Below are positions 12,522 through 21,650 of a stretch of DNA of 64,000 nt, one piece after another (within the stretch, counting starts at the first letter, position 1; the number at the start of each line of letters is the position of its first letter). Origin of the DNA: Marinobacterium sedimentorum (GTDB taxonomy: Bacteria; Pseudomonadota; Gammaproteobacteria; Pseudomonadales; Balneatricaceae); contig NZ_JALDYX010000004.1 of NCBI RefSeq assembly GCF_024267675.1, positions 1 through 64,000 of the forward strand. Reading direction: 5' to 3'. Position numbers and translations under genes: made by a program. The notes under the pieces are model-generated. The model was given only the letters and a program-made list of their open reading frames with translations. It did not search any database and was not told the DNA's origin.

Positions 12522-13145
12522 ATGAGCGTTCACGAAATCCGTCACCCACTGGTCCGTCACAAGCTGGGTCTGATGCGGGCCGCCGGTCTGAGTACCCGCA
12601 GTTTTCGGCAACTTGCGTCGGAGGTTGGCTGTCTGCTGACCTACGAGGCGACCAAGGACCTGGAGCTGGAAACCTATCAGGTGGACGGCTGGTGTGGTCC
12701 CATGACGGCGGAGCGCATCAAGGGCAAGAAAATCACCGTGGTGCCGATTCTGCGCGCCGGCATCGGCATGCTCGATGGCGTGCTGGAGCTGGTACCCGCC
12801 GCCAAGATCTCAGTTGTGGGTCTGTATCGCGACGAGGAAACCCTGGAGCCGGTGCCGTACTTCGAAAAACTGGCCAATGACATTGAAGAGCGCATGGCGC
12901 TGATCATTGATCCTATGCTGGCCACGGGCGGTTCTCTAATCGCCACCATCGAGATGCTGAAGAAGGCGGGTTGCACCAGTATTCGTACCCTGATTCTGGT
13001 GGCAGCACCGGAAGGTCTCAAAAAGGTGCAGGAAGCACACCCGGACGTGGATATCTTCACCGCGTCTGTTGACAGTCACCTGGATGAGCACGGCTACATC
13101 ATTCCGGGTCTTGGCGACGCCGGCGACAAAATTTTCGGTACCTGA
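12522..13145 (+). CDS. upp: Uracil phosphoribosyltransferase
   Basis: Upp converts uracil and PRPP to UMP. The 207-residue protein starting [16 protein letters not shown] matches the E. coli length (208). PRPP-binding [15 protein letters not shown] (near 130-144), the flexible [10 protein letters not shown] segment and the uracil-binding C-terminus [16 protein letters not shown] are all present. The ATG at 12522 is chosen over an upstream TTG at 12516. It is followed after 13 bp by uraA, the usual upp-uraA operon. Confidence 0.97.
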   Translation: MSVHEIRHPLVRHKLGLMRAAGLSTRSFRQLASEVGCLLTYEATKDLELETYQVDGWCGPMTAERIKGKKITVVPILRAGIGMLDGVLELVPAAKISVVGLYRDEETLEPVPYFEKLANDIEERMALIIDPMLATGGSLIATIEMLKKAGCTSIRTLILVAAPEGLKKVQEAHPDVDIFTASVDSHLDEHGYIIPGLGDAGDKIFGT

Positions 13146-13158
13146 GGAAAACTGAACC

Positions 13159-14457
13159 ATGTCTCACCACGGTGAATATCACCTGAGCGGATGGCGCACG
13201 GCGCTGGCCGGTTCGCAAATGCTGTTCGTGGCCTTCGGTGCTCTGGTGCTGGTACCGTTGCTGACCGGGCTGAACCCGAGCGTTGCCCTGTTTACGGCCG
13301 GTGCCGGTACGCTGCTGTTTCAGATAGCCACCAAGCGCACGGTGCCGGTCTTCCTGGCCTCGTCCTTCGCCTTTATCGCACCCATCATCTATGGCGTCCA
13401 GACCTGGGGCATTCCCGCCACCATGGGCGGGCTTATGGCGGCCGGGATGCTGTATCTGCTGCTGTCGCTGGCGGTGAAGATCCGAGGTGCCGGCTTTATT
13501 CACCGGCTGATGCCGCCGGTGGTGACAGGCCCCATTATCATGGTGATTGGCCTGGGGCTGGCGCCGGTGGCGGTAAACATGGCCATGGGCAAGAGCGGGG
13601 ATGGCGCTTTCGAACTGTTCCCCTATGCCGATGCCATGCTGGTGTCCATGGCGGCGCTGCTGTCCACCCTGGTGGTAGCGGTGTTCGCCCGCGGCATCTT
13701 TCGCCTGGTGCCTATCCTCTCTGGTGTACTGGTGGGTTACCTGCTGGCCAACCTGATGGGCATGGTGGATTACACGCCGGTGCAGCAGGCAGCCTGGTTC
13801 TCGGTGCCGGCCTTTGTGGCGCCGGAGTTCAACTGGCAGGCGATTCTGTTCATGCTGCCGGTTGCCATTGCGCCGGCGATTGAGCATGTCGGCGATGTGC
13901 TGGCCATCAGCAGCGTGACCGGCAAGGACTACCTGAAAAAGCCCGGCCTGCATCGCACCCTGCTGGGGGACGGTATCGCAACGTCTGCCGCCGCCATGCT
14001 CGGCGGGCCGCCGAACACGACCTATTCGGAAGTGACAGGCGCGGTTATGCTGACCCGTGCATTTAACCCGGTGGTGATGACCTGGGCTGCGGTCTTTGCC
14101 ATCGCCCTGGCCTTTATTGCCAAGATTGGCATTCTGCTGCAGACCATTCCGACCCCGGTGATGGGTGGCATTCTGATCCTGCTGTTCGGCTCCATTGCCG
14201 CGGTGGGGATGAATACCCTGATCAAGGCGCAGATTGATCTGGGCGAGCAGCGCAATCTGGTGATCGTCGCTACGGTGCTGGTGTTCGGCATCGGCGGCAT
14301 GGTCGTCGGTCAGGGTGAAATGAGTCTGCAGGGCGTGGCTCTGAGCGGCTTTGCCGCCATTATTCTGAATCTGATATTGCCGCGCAGTACGGCGGATACG
14401 GACGATCTGGGCATGGAAAAAGTGCTGGTGGATGAGATGCTGGAGCGCGGGCATTAG
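13159..14457 (+). CDS. uraA: Uracil:proton symporter UraA (NCS2 family)
   Basis: This inner-membrane permease imports uracil for Upp. It has 432 residues with about 14 hydrophobic segments and family motifs such as VAIAPAIEHVGDVLAI (with the substrate-binding glutamate) and GGPPNTTYSEVTGAVMLT. Length and order match the E. coli upp-uraA pair. A strong terminator follows. Confidence 0.95.
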   Translation: MSHHGEYHLSGWRTALAGSQMLFVAFGALVLVPLLTGLNPSVALFTAGAGTLLFQIATKRTVPVFLASSFAFIAPIIYGVQTWGIPATMGGLMAAGMLYLLLSLAVKIRGAGFIHRLMPPVVTGPIIMVIGLGLAPVAVNMAMGKSGDGAFELFPYADAMLVSMAALLSTLVVAVFARGIFRLVPILSGVLVGYLLANLMGMVDYTPVQQAAWFSVPAFVAPEFNWQAILFMLPVAIAPAIEHVGDVLAISSVTGKDYLKKPGLHRTLLGDGIATSAAAMLGGPPNTTYSEVTGAVMLTRAFNPVVMTWAAVFAIALAFIAKIGILLQTIPTPVMGGILILLFGSIAAVGMNTLIKAQIDLGEQRNLVIVATVLVFGIGGMVVGQGEMSLQGVALSGFAAIILNLILPRSTADTDDLGMEKVLVDEMLERGH

Positions 14458-14542
14458 CAGCCTGTCGGACTCGACATTGATCTACCCGGCTCGGGCATCC
14501 TGCTTCGCCCTAGCTTCTACATCCATGCAGTCGTGCGGAAAA

Positions 14543-14576
14543 GCCGCCTCTTTGCGGTAAAGAGGCGGCATTTTTG
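14543..14576 (+). terminator. Rho-independent terminator after upp-uraA
   Basis: An 11-bp perfect stem (GCCGCCTCTTT, 5-base loop, AAAGAGGCGGC) is followed by ATTTTTGTTT. It lies 86 bp after the uraA stop. The rest of 14577-15076 contains no gene I can support; presumably it holds the promoter of the SulP gene. Confidence 0.88.
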
Positions 14577-15076
14577 TTTACTCTTTATAGGGCCACTATT
14601 CACAAGCTAGATCCCTGTAGCTTGCCAGGTGGGCAGCTTACGCTGTGTAAATTGGCTATCACGCCGATTTAGTGCCTCAAAAGAGTTCAAAAGCCCGCTC
14701 AAATCAGCCGGCTCTCGCTACGGCCAGCATTCTCGGACAGCCTCCTGCGTTTTCCCGGTACACAAGGGTGTTGGCTGGCCTGACGCGGGCCGCCCTTCGC
14801 CCTGGTCGCTCCCTGGATATAGCCGCTTCGGTAGCGTGTCTTTGGCCGACTTGACGCTTCAGGCGCAAGCCGGTAACGTAGCCGCGCGTTGTGCACATGC
14901 AAAAATAGGCTGTTTTGGCCGGGCTGTGTCGGCACTTTTTCTGCGTGTTACAGGTGGTTCTGCGCGAACCACAGACCGCGAACATCCCGGGCCCAACCGG
15001 TATGCTTCGCACCTCTTTTATTCCCGGTGACAGCATGGCGGTGCTGTCCCAAGCTTGATGACCTGACGGATAACGG

Positions 15077-16555
15077 ATGATTAACTCTTTGCAACGGCAC
15101 TGGTTCTCCAACACGCGTGGTGATCTGCTGGCGGGCGCTGTGGTAGCGCTGGCCCTGATCCCCGAGGCGATCGCTTTTTCGATCATCGCCGGTGTAGATC
15201 CCAAGGTGGGTCTGTACGCGTCCTTCTGTATTGCGGTGGTGATTGCCTTTGTCGGCGGCCGCCCCGGCATGATCTCGGCGGCGACCGGTGCCATGGCGCT
15301 GCTGATGGTGACCCTGGTGCGTGATCACGGGCTTGAGTATCTGCTGGCGGCCTCCCTGCTTACCGGGGTGCTGCAGATCGGGGCCGGTTATCTGAAACTT
15401 GGCAGTCTGATGCGCTTTGTATCCCGCTCGGTGGTGACCGGTTTTGTCAATGCGCTGGCGATCCTGATCTTTATGGCGCAGTTGCCGGAGTTGATCGACG
15501 TGACCTGGCATGTCTATGCCATGACGGCGGCGGGGCTTGGCATCATCTATCTGTTTCCCTACGTTACCCGTGCGGTGCCGTCACCGCTGGTGTGCATACT
15601 GTCGCTGACCGGAGTGTCGATGTATCTGGGGCTGGATATCCGTACCGTCGGCGATATGGGCGAGCTGCCCGATACCCTGCCTATTTTCCTCTGGCCCGAT
15701 GTACCGCTGAATTTTGAAACCCTGCAGATCATCTTCCCCTACGCCGCCGCCATGGCCGTAGTTGGCCTGCTGGAGTCCATGATGACTGCCACCATCGTCG
15801 ATGATCTGACCGATACGTCCAGTGACAAGAACCGCGAGTGCAAGGGGCAGGGCGTGTCCAATATTGCCTCCAGCCTGCTCGGTGGCATGGCGGGTTGCGC
15901 CATGATCGGCCAGTCGGTGATCAACGTGAAGTCCGGCGGCCGTACCCGCCTGTCGACTCTGACCGCCGGCCTGCTGCTACTGATCATGGTGGTGTTCCTC
16001 GATGAGTGGGTGGCACAGATTCCGATGGCAGCGCTGGTCGCGGTGATGATCATGGTATCCATCGGTACCTTCAGCTGGGATTCGATCCGCAATCTCAAAC
16101 AGCATCCGCTGTCGACCAACCTCGTCATGATCGCGACCGTGGTGGTGGTAGTCTTCACCCACAACCTGGCCTACGGCGTTTTCGTCGGAGTGCTGCTGGC
16201 CGCCATGTTCTTTGCCAGCAAGGTGGGGCACTACATGCGGGTTGATACCCATCTGGATGAGACCCAGTCGCTGCGTGAGTACCGGGTGTCGGGACAGGTA
16301 TTCTTTGCCTCGGCAGACAAGTTTATCGCCGCCTTTGACTTCAAGGAAGTACTCGACAAGGTGGTGATCGACGTTACCCATGCCCATTTCTGGGATATCA
16401 CCGCCGTCTCGTCACTCGACAAGGTGGTGGTCAAGTTCCGCCGCGAAGGTACCGAGGTGGAAGTCTGCGGGCTGAATGAAGCCAGTGCCACCATCGTTGA
16501 CCGTTTTGGTGTTTACGACAAGCCTGGCAATGTGGATGAGCTCATCGGGCACTGA
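15077..16555 (+). CDS. SulP-family anion transporter with C-terminal STAS domain
   Basis: The 492-residue protein starts with the SulP signature region ([21 protein letters not shown]), carries about 11-12 hydrophobic segments to residue ~385, and ends in a STAS domain (about 395-490) with the [19 protein letters not shown] core. SulP proteins carry sulfate, bicarbonate or other anions; the substrate cannot be read from sequence. A universal stress protein gene follows at 161 bp, a pairing often seen with SulP genes and suggestive of anion or pH stress. The ATG at 15077 follows a weak ribosome site (GATAACGGATG). Confidence 0.9.
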   Translation: MINSLQRHWFSNTRGDLLAGAVVALALIPEAIAFSIIAGVDPKVGLYASFCIAVVIAFVGGRPGMISAATGAMALLMVTLVRDHGLEYLLAASLLTGVLQIGAGYLKLGSLMRFVSRSVVTGFVNALAILIFMAQLPELIDVTWHVYAMTAAGLGIIYLFPYVTRAVPSPLVCILSLTGVSMYLGLDIRTVGDMGELPDTLPIFLWPDVPLNFETLQIIFPYAAAMAVVGLLESMMTATIVDDLTDTSSDKNRECKGQGVSNIASSLLGGMAGCAMIGQSVINVKSGGRTRLSTLTAGLLLLIMVVFLDEWVAQIPMAALVAVMIMVSIGTFSWDSIRNLKQHPLSTNLVMIATVVVVVFTHNLAYGVFVGVLLAAMFFASKVGHYMRVDTHLDETQSLREYRVSGQVFFASADKFIAAFDFKEVLDKVVIDVTHAHFWDITAVSSLDKVVVKFRREGTEVEVCGLNEASATIVDRFGVYDKPGNVDELIGH

Positions 16556-16716
16556 CGCCCTCGGCCGCAGGCCGGCTTTAATGGCGTAACAACAGGAGCT
16601 TGGGGGCTTTTCTGCTCGCGCAGGCATGCTATGGTTGAGCTCTGCGGTGTGCCACAGGCAGGGGCGCCGCAGGCAGATATGTCCCGTCCAACGCTGTACA
16701 GGGAGAGTGACCATTC

Positions 16717-17568
16717 ATGAATAAAGTATTTGCCTGTGTTGGTGCCATGCAGTCTTCGGCGGCGGTGTGCGACAGTGCCAGCTGGGCCAGCAAGCGCCTG
16801 GACGCGCCCCTGGTGCTGCTGCATGTGCTGGATCGCAGCGAGAATGTGACAGAGGTGGACCTGAGCGGCAACATTGGTCTGGGCAGTCGCGAGCATCTGC
16901 TTGAGGAGCTGGCCACGCTGGATGAAAAACGTGGCCGCCTGGCTATCGAAGCCGGCAAGGCCATGCTGGATGCCGCGGCAGCGCGGGCCCGCACCAGCGG
17001 CGTTGAGGCGCCCGCCCTGATGCAGCGTCACGGTGATCTGGCCGAAAGTCTCGGTGAGCTGGAAGCGGATATCCGGCTGCTGGTGATCGGTCTGCACAGC
17101 ACCCAAAATCACAGTCCGGGCATGCCGGTGGGCAGTCATGTCGAGAGTGTGATTCGCACCATGCATAGGCCCATCCTGGCCATTCCTGGTGAATTCTCCG
17201 AGCCCAAAAGCTTTATGCTGGCCTTTGATGGCAGTGTCACCACCCTCAAGGGGGTCGAGATGCTGGCGGCCAGTCCGCTGTTTCGGGGGCTGCCCTGTCA
17301 TCTGGTGATGGTCGGGGCGGATACGGCGGAGCATCGCGTGGCCCTGGATAGTGCCCGCAGCACGCTGGAAAAGGCCGGTTTTACAGTGACTGCAGCATTG
17401 AAAAGCGGTGATGTGGAGCCGGTACTGCATGCCTACCAGACCGACAACAATATCGATCTGATGGTGATGGGGGCTTACGGTCACTCGCGCATTCGCCAGC
17501 TGCTGGTCGGCAGCACCACCCGCAACATGCTCAACAACACCCGCAGCCCGCTGCTGTTGCTGCGCTAA
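16717..17568 (+). CDS. Tandem-domain universal stress protein (UspA family)
   Basis: The 283 residues are two Usp domains of about 140 residues each. The second has a complete ATP-binding signature, GAYGHSRIRQLLVGSTTRNML (G-2x-G-9x-G-S/T), ending in the typical RSPLLLLR. The first domain has the degenerate IGLHSTQNHSPG at the equivalent place and probably binds nucleotide poorly. It is cytoplasmic, with a likely stress or metabolic sensing role. It sits behind the SulP gene and ends at a terminator. Confidence 0.92.
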   Translation: MNKVFACVGAMQSSAAVCDSASWASKRLDAPLVLLHVLDRSENVTEVDLSGNIGLGSREHLLEELATLDEKRGRLAIEAGKAMLDAAAARARTSGVEAPALMQRHGDLAESLGELEADIRLLVIGLHSTQNHSPGMPVGSHVESVIRTMHRPILAIPGEFSEPKSFMLAFDGSVTTLKGVEMLAASPLFRGLPCHLVMVGADTAEHRVALDSARSTLEKAGFTVTAALKSGDVEPVLHAYQTDNNIDLMVMGAYGHSRIRQLLVGSTTRNMLNNTRSPLLLLR

Positions 17569-17579
17569 GTCTTAACGGG

Positions 17580-17603
17580 CGCAGCGCCCCGGCGCTGCGT
17601 TTC
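17580..17603 (+). terminator. Terminator after the Usp gene
   Basis: A 9-bp perfect stem (CGCAGCGCC, CC loop, GGCGCTGCG) followed by TTTCTGTCTT begins 12 bp after the stop codon of the universal stress protein gene. Confidence 0.7.
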
Positions 17604-17612
17604 TGTCTTATT

Positions 17613-17635
17613 CTTGCTCCTTGCTCCTTGCCCTC
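17613..17635. repeat. Short tandem CTTGCTC-type repeat
   Basis: CTTGCTCCTTGCTCCTTG is a tandem heptamer followed by a pyrimidine-rich run. The same unit is found in tandem at 62401-62430, in another intergenic gap after a plus-strand gene. Confidence 0.6.
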
Positions 17636-17706
17636 TTTTTTCCACTTTCTACCTTCCACTTTCCCAGCAGGCTGCCGGCCTCACTCCGCAGCACTCATTT
17701 CCTGAA

Positions 17707-17948
17707 TCAGTGCGCCGGAATGCGGATACCGGGCTCGATGGCCTCGATGGCTATGGCTGAAAAGCCCAGTTTGATGCAGTTCTGCGGCAGGTCGTCGGTG
17801 TAGTGATAGCTGTCGCCGGAGATAATCAGGATGCCTTTTTGCGCGGCGGCCCGCTCGAGCTCGGCGGCATTGATCCCGCTTGGCAGGGAGCACCAGAACG
17901 AAGATCCGCCTGAGGGCAGAATATAGCTGCCGGGCAGGTGGGCGTTGA
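17707..17948 (-). pseudogene. C-terminal remnant of a MocR/PdxR-type (GntR-aminotransferase) regulator
   Basis: Reading the minus strand from about 17948 to the TGA at 17707-17709 gives roughly 80 residues, with SYILPSGGSSFWCSLPSG, then AAQKGILIISGD and ending QNCIKLGFSAIAIEAIEPG. This is the pattern of the end of MocR regulators (aminotransferase fold: GG-x-F-W-x-x-L-P-x-G, then the GV-x-x-x-PG-x-x-F and NC-x-R-L-x-F motifs). The preceding 300 or so residues and the winged-helix domain are missing, and the frame is closed by a stop just upstream. I infer a decayed regulator gene truncated by deletion. Confidence 0.65.
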
Positions 17949-18113
17949 GCCCTGGGCCATGATTTCACTGCGCTGGTGGGGTTGGCAGCTGGGCTTCCAT
18001 TGCCACGGCTGGCAACAGCTGTGGCCTTTTTGGTGGTGCTCTCAGTCGGCGCCGGTGGTGTCCCGTATCCGGTGATCTGCGTTTATTCTGCGGTACTGAA
18101 GTCACCATGGTGA
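17949..18113 (+). pseudogene. C-terminal remnant of a membrane protein
   Basis: The plus-strand frame ending at TGA 18111-18113 reads about 54 residues with a strongly hydrophobic core (ALVGLAAGLPLPRLATAVAF, then LVVLSVGAGG), like the last helices of a permease. No start codon or upstream domain exists. Its truncated end abuts the truncated end of the MocR remnant, which is what a deletion across a divergent regulator-transporter pair would leave. The family is not recognised. The following 200 bp to the MarR gene contain nothing supportable. Confidence 0.45.
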
Positions 18114-18315
18114 GGGCACAGCCTGGGCAGGGTGGCCTTCATGTCTGTCTTCAGTACCTGGGCACTTTGCCTTCGCTTCATAGCAGCCAGGATACTCATC
18201 GCTGGATTTCAGCACGCCGGGGTCGGGTCGCCTGGTTCCGGTTTTTTTGTGCCTGTCGTTTGCATCTGAAGGCCGATCTGTGGCGGTACAGGAGCGCTGG
18301 CGAGCAGGGGGATGA

Positions 18316-18798
18316 TCAGTTTTTGCCGGGGTCCATGTTGTCATGCAGTTGTTCCAGCAGGCCGTTGAGTCGCTTGATCTGGGCGGCGGTAAGCCCCTGA
18401 AAGCAGCGCCTGAATATTCCACTCACCGATTCGCGCACCAGTTCGAGACGGTCGCGCCCTTCCGAGGTCATGGACGCCAGTGTCACGCGACCGTCCGTGG
18501 GCGAAGTTACAAGCTCAATCAGCCCCTGGTCACGCATGCGGTAGAGGATCTTGGTGGCGGTGGGTAGCTTGGATACGGCCTGGTCGGCGATCTCCGAGAT
18601 GCTGATCCGGTCCTGCTCCATCAGAATCATCATGATGCGCCAGCGGGGCACATCCATATCAATTTTCTTCAGTACCCGCTCCATTTCCTGGGCGTAGAGT
18701 GCGTTGACCCGTGCGACCCAATAGAAGGGGAATTCCTGGCGATGGAAGTTCTCGCTCAGCGGATCGTACATATCAAACTTGCTTTTTGCAGCTGTCAT
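18316..18798 (-). CDS. iacR: MarR-family transcriptional regulator, likely IacR
   Basis: The 160-residue protein has the MarR winged-helix: helix-turn-helix around ISISEIADQAVSKLPTATKI (about 68-87) and the wing SPTDGRVTLASMTSEGR with the conserved DxR motif (about 101-117). It lies divergent to the iac operon, where the known auxin-degradation clusters have a MarR repressor, IacR, released by indole-3-acetic acid. The assignment rests on that position plus the family. A 16-bp inverted-repeat-like site at 18878-18893 lies about 80 bp upstream of its start, consistent with autoregulation. Confidence 0.82.
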   Translation of the reverse strand: MTAAKSKFDMYDPLSENFHRQEFPFYWVARVNALYAQEMERVLKKIDMDVPRWRIMMILMEQDRISISEIADQAVSKLPTATKILYRMRDQGLIELVTSPTDGRVTLASMTSEGRDRLELVRESVSGIFRRCFQGLTAAQIKRLNGLLEQLHDNMDPGKN

Positions 18799-18877
18799 CT
18801 TCGGTTAGTTCCCGGGTTCTTCTCGCCAGGCAGCTGTGCAGCAATGCGTCTCCAATCGCTGCGACAGCTCGGCAATA

Positions 18878-18893
18878 ACTTGATTTGGCAAGT
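18878..18893. promoter_or_regulatory. Candidate IacR operator upstream of iacR
   Basis: ACTTGATTTGGCAAGT has ACTTG/CAAGT arms around a 6-bp spacer, the size expected for a MarR-family site. The inverted second site at 19221-19236 matches it at 13 of 16 positions. That pairing across the divergent intergenic region is the main support. Confidence 0.5.
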
Positions 18894-19220
18894 ATACAGT
18901 AGCGCCGTGTCTAAGATCACGCCGGTGCCCCGCGCTGGTGCAAATCGTTAGATTTATGCCCTGGAAAGTAACACTAAAATAAATTTTATTGTTATTTTTT
19001 TGGAGGCCGTATTTGTGTTTATGAAATTTTGTCAGCATGACTGTGCTCTGTTCCGTCTTGCTTATTGTTGTTGGTGGTGAGTGTGTTTTGCTATTAATAT
19101 ATTGATATATAAGTAAATTTTTAATTTATCTGGCAGCTTTTAAGATTATCCATATCTGTGCGAAGTATTCATCTTGTGATGTTGTCACGTTGTTTCGAGT
19201 GGTTTTTTGCTTGCCTTATT

Positions 19221-19236
19221 AATTGACATATCAAGT
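19221..19236. promoter_or_regulatory. Candidate IacR operator and -35 region upstream of iacH
   Basis: On the minus strand this reads ACTTGATATGTCAATT, matching the site at 18878 in 13 of 16 bases. It contains TTGACA (19223-19228), a good -35 hexamer, but the -10 about 17 bp on is weak. A third, looser copy (ATTGATATATAAGT) lies at 19101-19114. The whole 18955-19260 stretch is markedly AT-rich compared with its surroundings. The site is 92 bp before the iacH start. Confidence 0.5.
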
Positions 19237-19327
19237 GAATAGTGGAATTCTTGTTTCATCTTCACCGCGCTAAGTGGGTGGCTTGCCAACCCGCTGTGAC
19301 ACTAACAAACACAACGGCGAGTAGACG

Positions 19328-20467
19328 ATGACGGTATTTGTACAAGAGTGCGCACTGGGTTCTGCCAACGGGTTGCGTGTCGCCATCAAGGATTCGATTG
19401 ATATTCAGGGCATGCCAACCCGCATGGGCAGCGCAGCTTTGGCGCAGGCCGCGCCTGCCGTCGAGCATGCCGAGGTGGTGGCGCTATTGCTTGAGGCGGG
19501 CTGCCATATTGTGGGCAAGACCAACCTGCATGAGTTTGCCTTTGGCGTCAGTGGCATCAATGCCGTTTTTGGTACGCCGCTCAATCACCGTTATCCGGAC
19601 CTTGTACCGGGTGGTTCGTCCAGCGGTTCTGCCGCCGCCGTGGCGGCGGGCGATGCCGATATCGCACTGGGAACCGATACCGGGGGCTCGGTGCGTGTAC
19701 CGGCTGCCTGCTGCGGTGTCTATGGTTTCAAACCCAGCTTTGATCGCGTCAGTCGCCAAGGTGTCTGGCCCGCCAGGACTTCACTCGATTGTGTCGGCCC
19801 TTTTGCGGCAGACCTTGCGCAGCTTGAACGTGCCCAGGCCTGGATCGATCCCTCCTTCGAGGCAGTGCCCTTTTGCGGTGAACTGAGCATTGGCCTGGTG
19901 TCGGTCGATGCGAATGCGTCCATTAGCAAGGCGGTTGCCGACTATGTGGCGGCCAGTGGCTGTGATGTCGCTGCGGTCGAGCTGCCTTTGCTCGAAGCCG
20001 CCTTCGAGGCCGGGCTTGCCGTCATCAATGCAGAAGCCTGGGGCGCCTTCGGTGCCTATGTTGAAACGGGTCTGGTGGGGGCCGATGTTGCTGCGCGGCT
20101 CAGAAATGCCGCCAACACCGGCCAGCAGGCATTGGCCCAGGCGGAACAGGTTCGGCGCGACTTTCGTGCAGAGGTGGATGCCATGCTCGCACGCTACAGC
20201 GTACTGGTACTGCCGACCCTGCCGGACTTCCCCTTGCTGCTTGCCGACGCCCTGGCCGGCAAAACCGATATTCGCAGCACTGCGCTGGTGCGTCCTTTTA
20301 ACCTTTCCGGCCACCCGGCACTGACTATTCCGCTGGAGATCGACGGCCGGCCGGCCGGTATTCAACTGGTGGGACGCCACGACCAAGACGCGCTGCTTTT
20401 TGCAGCTGCCCGCGAGCTGGAGCGTCGTGTGACTGCATACAACAACAAACATCAACGGAGCGCTTAA
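19328..20467 (+). CDS. iacH: Amidase-signature family protein IacH
   Basis: Amidase-signature enzymes hydrolyse amides through a Ser-cisSer-Lys triad. Here Lys21 (AIKDSIDI), the cis-serine in GGSSSGSAAAVA (95-106) and the nucleophile Ser121 in GTDTGGSVRVPA are all present. At 379 residues it is shorter than usual (450+) and lacks the N-terminal helices. In known iac clusters an amidase, IacH, heads the operon. Its role is not settled; it may free IAA from amide conjugates or indole-3-acetamide. The iacA gene follows after 2 bp. Confidence 0.85.
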   Translation: MTVFVQECALGSANGLRVAIKDSIDIQGMPTRMGSAALAQAAPAVEHAEVVALLLEAGCHIVGKTNLHEFAFGVSGINAVFGTPLNHRYPDLVPGGSSSGSAAAVAAGDADIALGTDTGGSVRVPAACCGVYGFKPSFDRVSRQGVWPARTSLDCVGPFAADLAQLERAQAWIDPSFEAVPFCGELSIGLVSVDANASISKAVADYVAASGCDVAAVELPLLEAAFEAGLAVINAEAWGAFGAYVETGLVGADVAARLRNAANTGQQALAQAEQVRRDFRAEVDAMLARYSVLVLPTLPDFPLLLADALAGKTDIRSTALVRPFNLSGHPALTIPLEIDGRPAGIQLVGRHDQDALLFAAARELERRVTAYNNKHQRSA

Positions 20468-20469
20468 CC

Positions 20470-21618
20470 ATGGCCAGTTATCAGTTAGACAAGTCCATCT
20501 GGGGCGGTGAAAAGGTGTTCGATGCGCTGCTGGCGGACATCCGTTCACGCAGTCAGGAGTTCGAAAGCCAAAAGCATATTTCCCAGGACATTATCGAGTC
20601 CTTCAAGGATATCGGCGTCTATCGCGCCATGCTGCCCAGGGCACTGGGCGGGGATGAACGCAACCCGATGCAGTTTCTGCAGATGGTCGAAGCCCTGGCG
20701 GCGGCCGATGGCTCGGCTGGCTGGGTTGCCAGTTTTGGCATGAATCCGGTGTATCTGGCATCACTGCCGGCAGCGACCGTCGACAAGGTCTGGGCGCAAT
20801 CGCCTAACGTGGTATTTGCCGGCGGCATCTTTCCGCTGCAGAAGGCGCGGCGGGTTGAAGGGGGCTTTATCGTCAATGGGCGCTGGAGCTTTGGCAGCGG
20901 CTGCATGGGCGCATCCCTGATCGGCGTTGGCATACAGCCGGACGATGGCGAATCCCTGCCACTGATGGCCGTTCTGCCGCGTGAGCAGGTGCAAATCGCA
21001 CCGAACTGGAATGTCGTCGGCATGGTTGGCACGGGCAGTCACGATCTGGTGGTTGAAGAGGTCTTCGTGCCTGAGGAATGGACCTTCGTGCGCGGCGGCA
21101 AGCCCAGCGTCGATGCCGGCATCTTCCGCTATCCATCGCTGTCTTTTGCCGCCCAGGTGCTGTCAGTAACTACCGCGGGCCTGGCGCGTGAAGCCCTGGA
21201 CGTGGTCCAGGCCATGGCTGCGGGCCGCAAATCGGTGACCGGTGCGCCGAACCTGGGTGAGCGCGAGTATGTGCAGATCGAAATTGCCCGGGCGGAAGCC
21301 AAGCTGCGCTCTGCACGGGCCTTCTTCTATGAGGCGACGGAAGAGGCCTGGGCGGCGACCGAGGCCGGTGGTACGCCCAGTGCCGAACAGGTGAATCTGG
21401 TGCGCCTGGCCACCACCCACCTGACCCACGAATGCAGCGACGCCATTCGCGCCACCTATCAGGTGACCGGCATGACGGGCGCCTACAACGACCACCCGCT
21501 GTCCCGCATCATGCGTGATTCCATGATGTGCACCCAGCACGCCTTCATGGGGGCGATCACGCTGAAGAACGCCGGCGCCATGTTCTTTGGCCACAAGCCG
21601 TTGCCCGGCTACCTCTGA
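20470..21618 (+). CDS. iacA: Indole-3-acetate monooxygenase IacA (acyl-CoA dehydrogenase fold)
   Basis: IacA is the flavin-dependent monooxygenase that starts IAA degradation, using reduced flavin supplied by IacG. The 382-residue protein has the group D monooxygenase/acyl-CoA dehydrogenase layout: an N-terminal helical domain, a middle beta domain (FAGGIFPLQKARRVEGGFIV, then GRWSFGSGC and GTGSHDLVVEEVFVPEEW), and a C-terminal four-helix domain ending in MRDSMMCTQHAFMGAITLKN. That pattern is like HsaA/HpaB-type oxygenases and not like CoA-specific dehydrogenases. Position directly after iacH and before iacB supports the specific assignment. Confidence 0.88.
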   Translation: MASYQLDKSIWGGEKVFDALLADIRSRSQEFESQKHISQDIIESFKDIGVYRAMLPRALGGDERNPMQFLQMVEALAAADGSAGWVASFGMNPVYLASLPAATVDKVWAQSPNVVFAGGIFPLQKARRVEGGFIVNGRWSFGSGCMGASLIGVGIQPDDGESLPLMAVLPREQVQIAPNWNVVGMVGTGSHDLVVEEVFVPEEWTFVRGGKPSVDAGIFRYPSLSFAAQVLSVTTAGLAREALDVVQAMAAGRKSVTGAPNLGEREYVQIEIARAEAKLRSARAFFYEATEEAWAATEAGGTPSAEQVNLVRLATTHLTHECSDAIRATYQVTGMTGAYNDHPLSRIMRDSMMCTQHAFMGAITLKNAGAMFFGHKPLPGYL

Positions 21619-21650
21619 TTCTGATCAAAAAACACACAGGAGACTGATTC

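Noticed and set aside
13099-14454. 451-codon minus-strand frame opposite uraA
   Set aside because: His/Gln/Arg-rich shadow of uraA with no recognisable motif; uraA itself is clear.
14629-15030. 133-codon plus-strand frame in the gap between uraA and the SulP gene
   Set aside because: No ribosome site, no motif, and Ser/Arg-rich composition; overlapping frames on the other strand are equally open.
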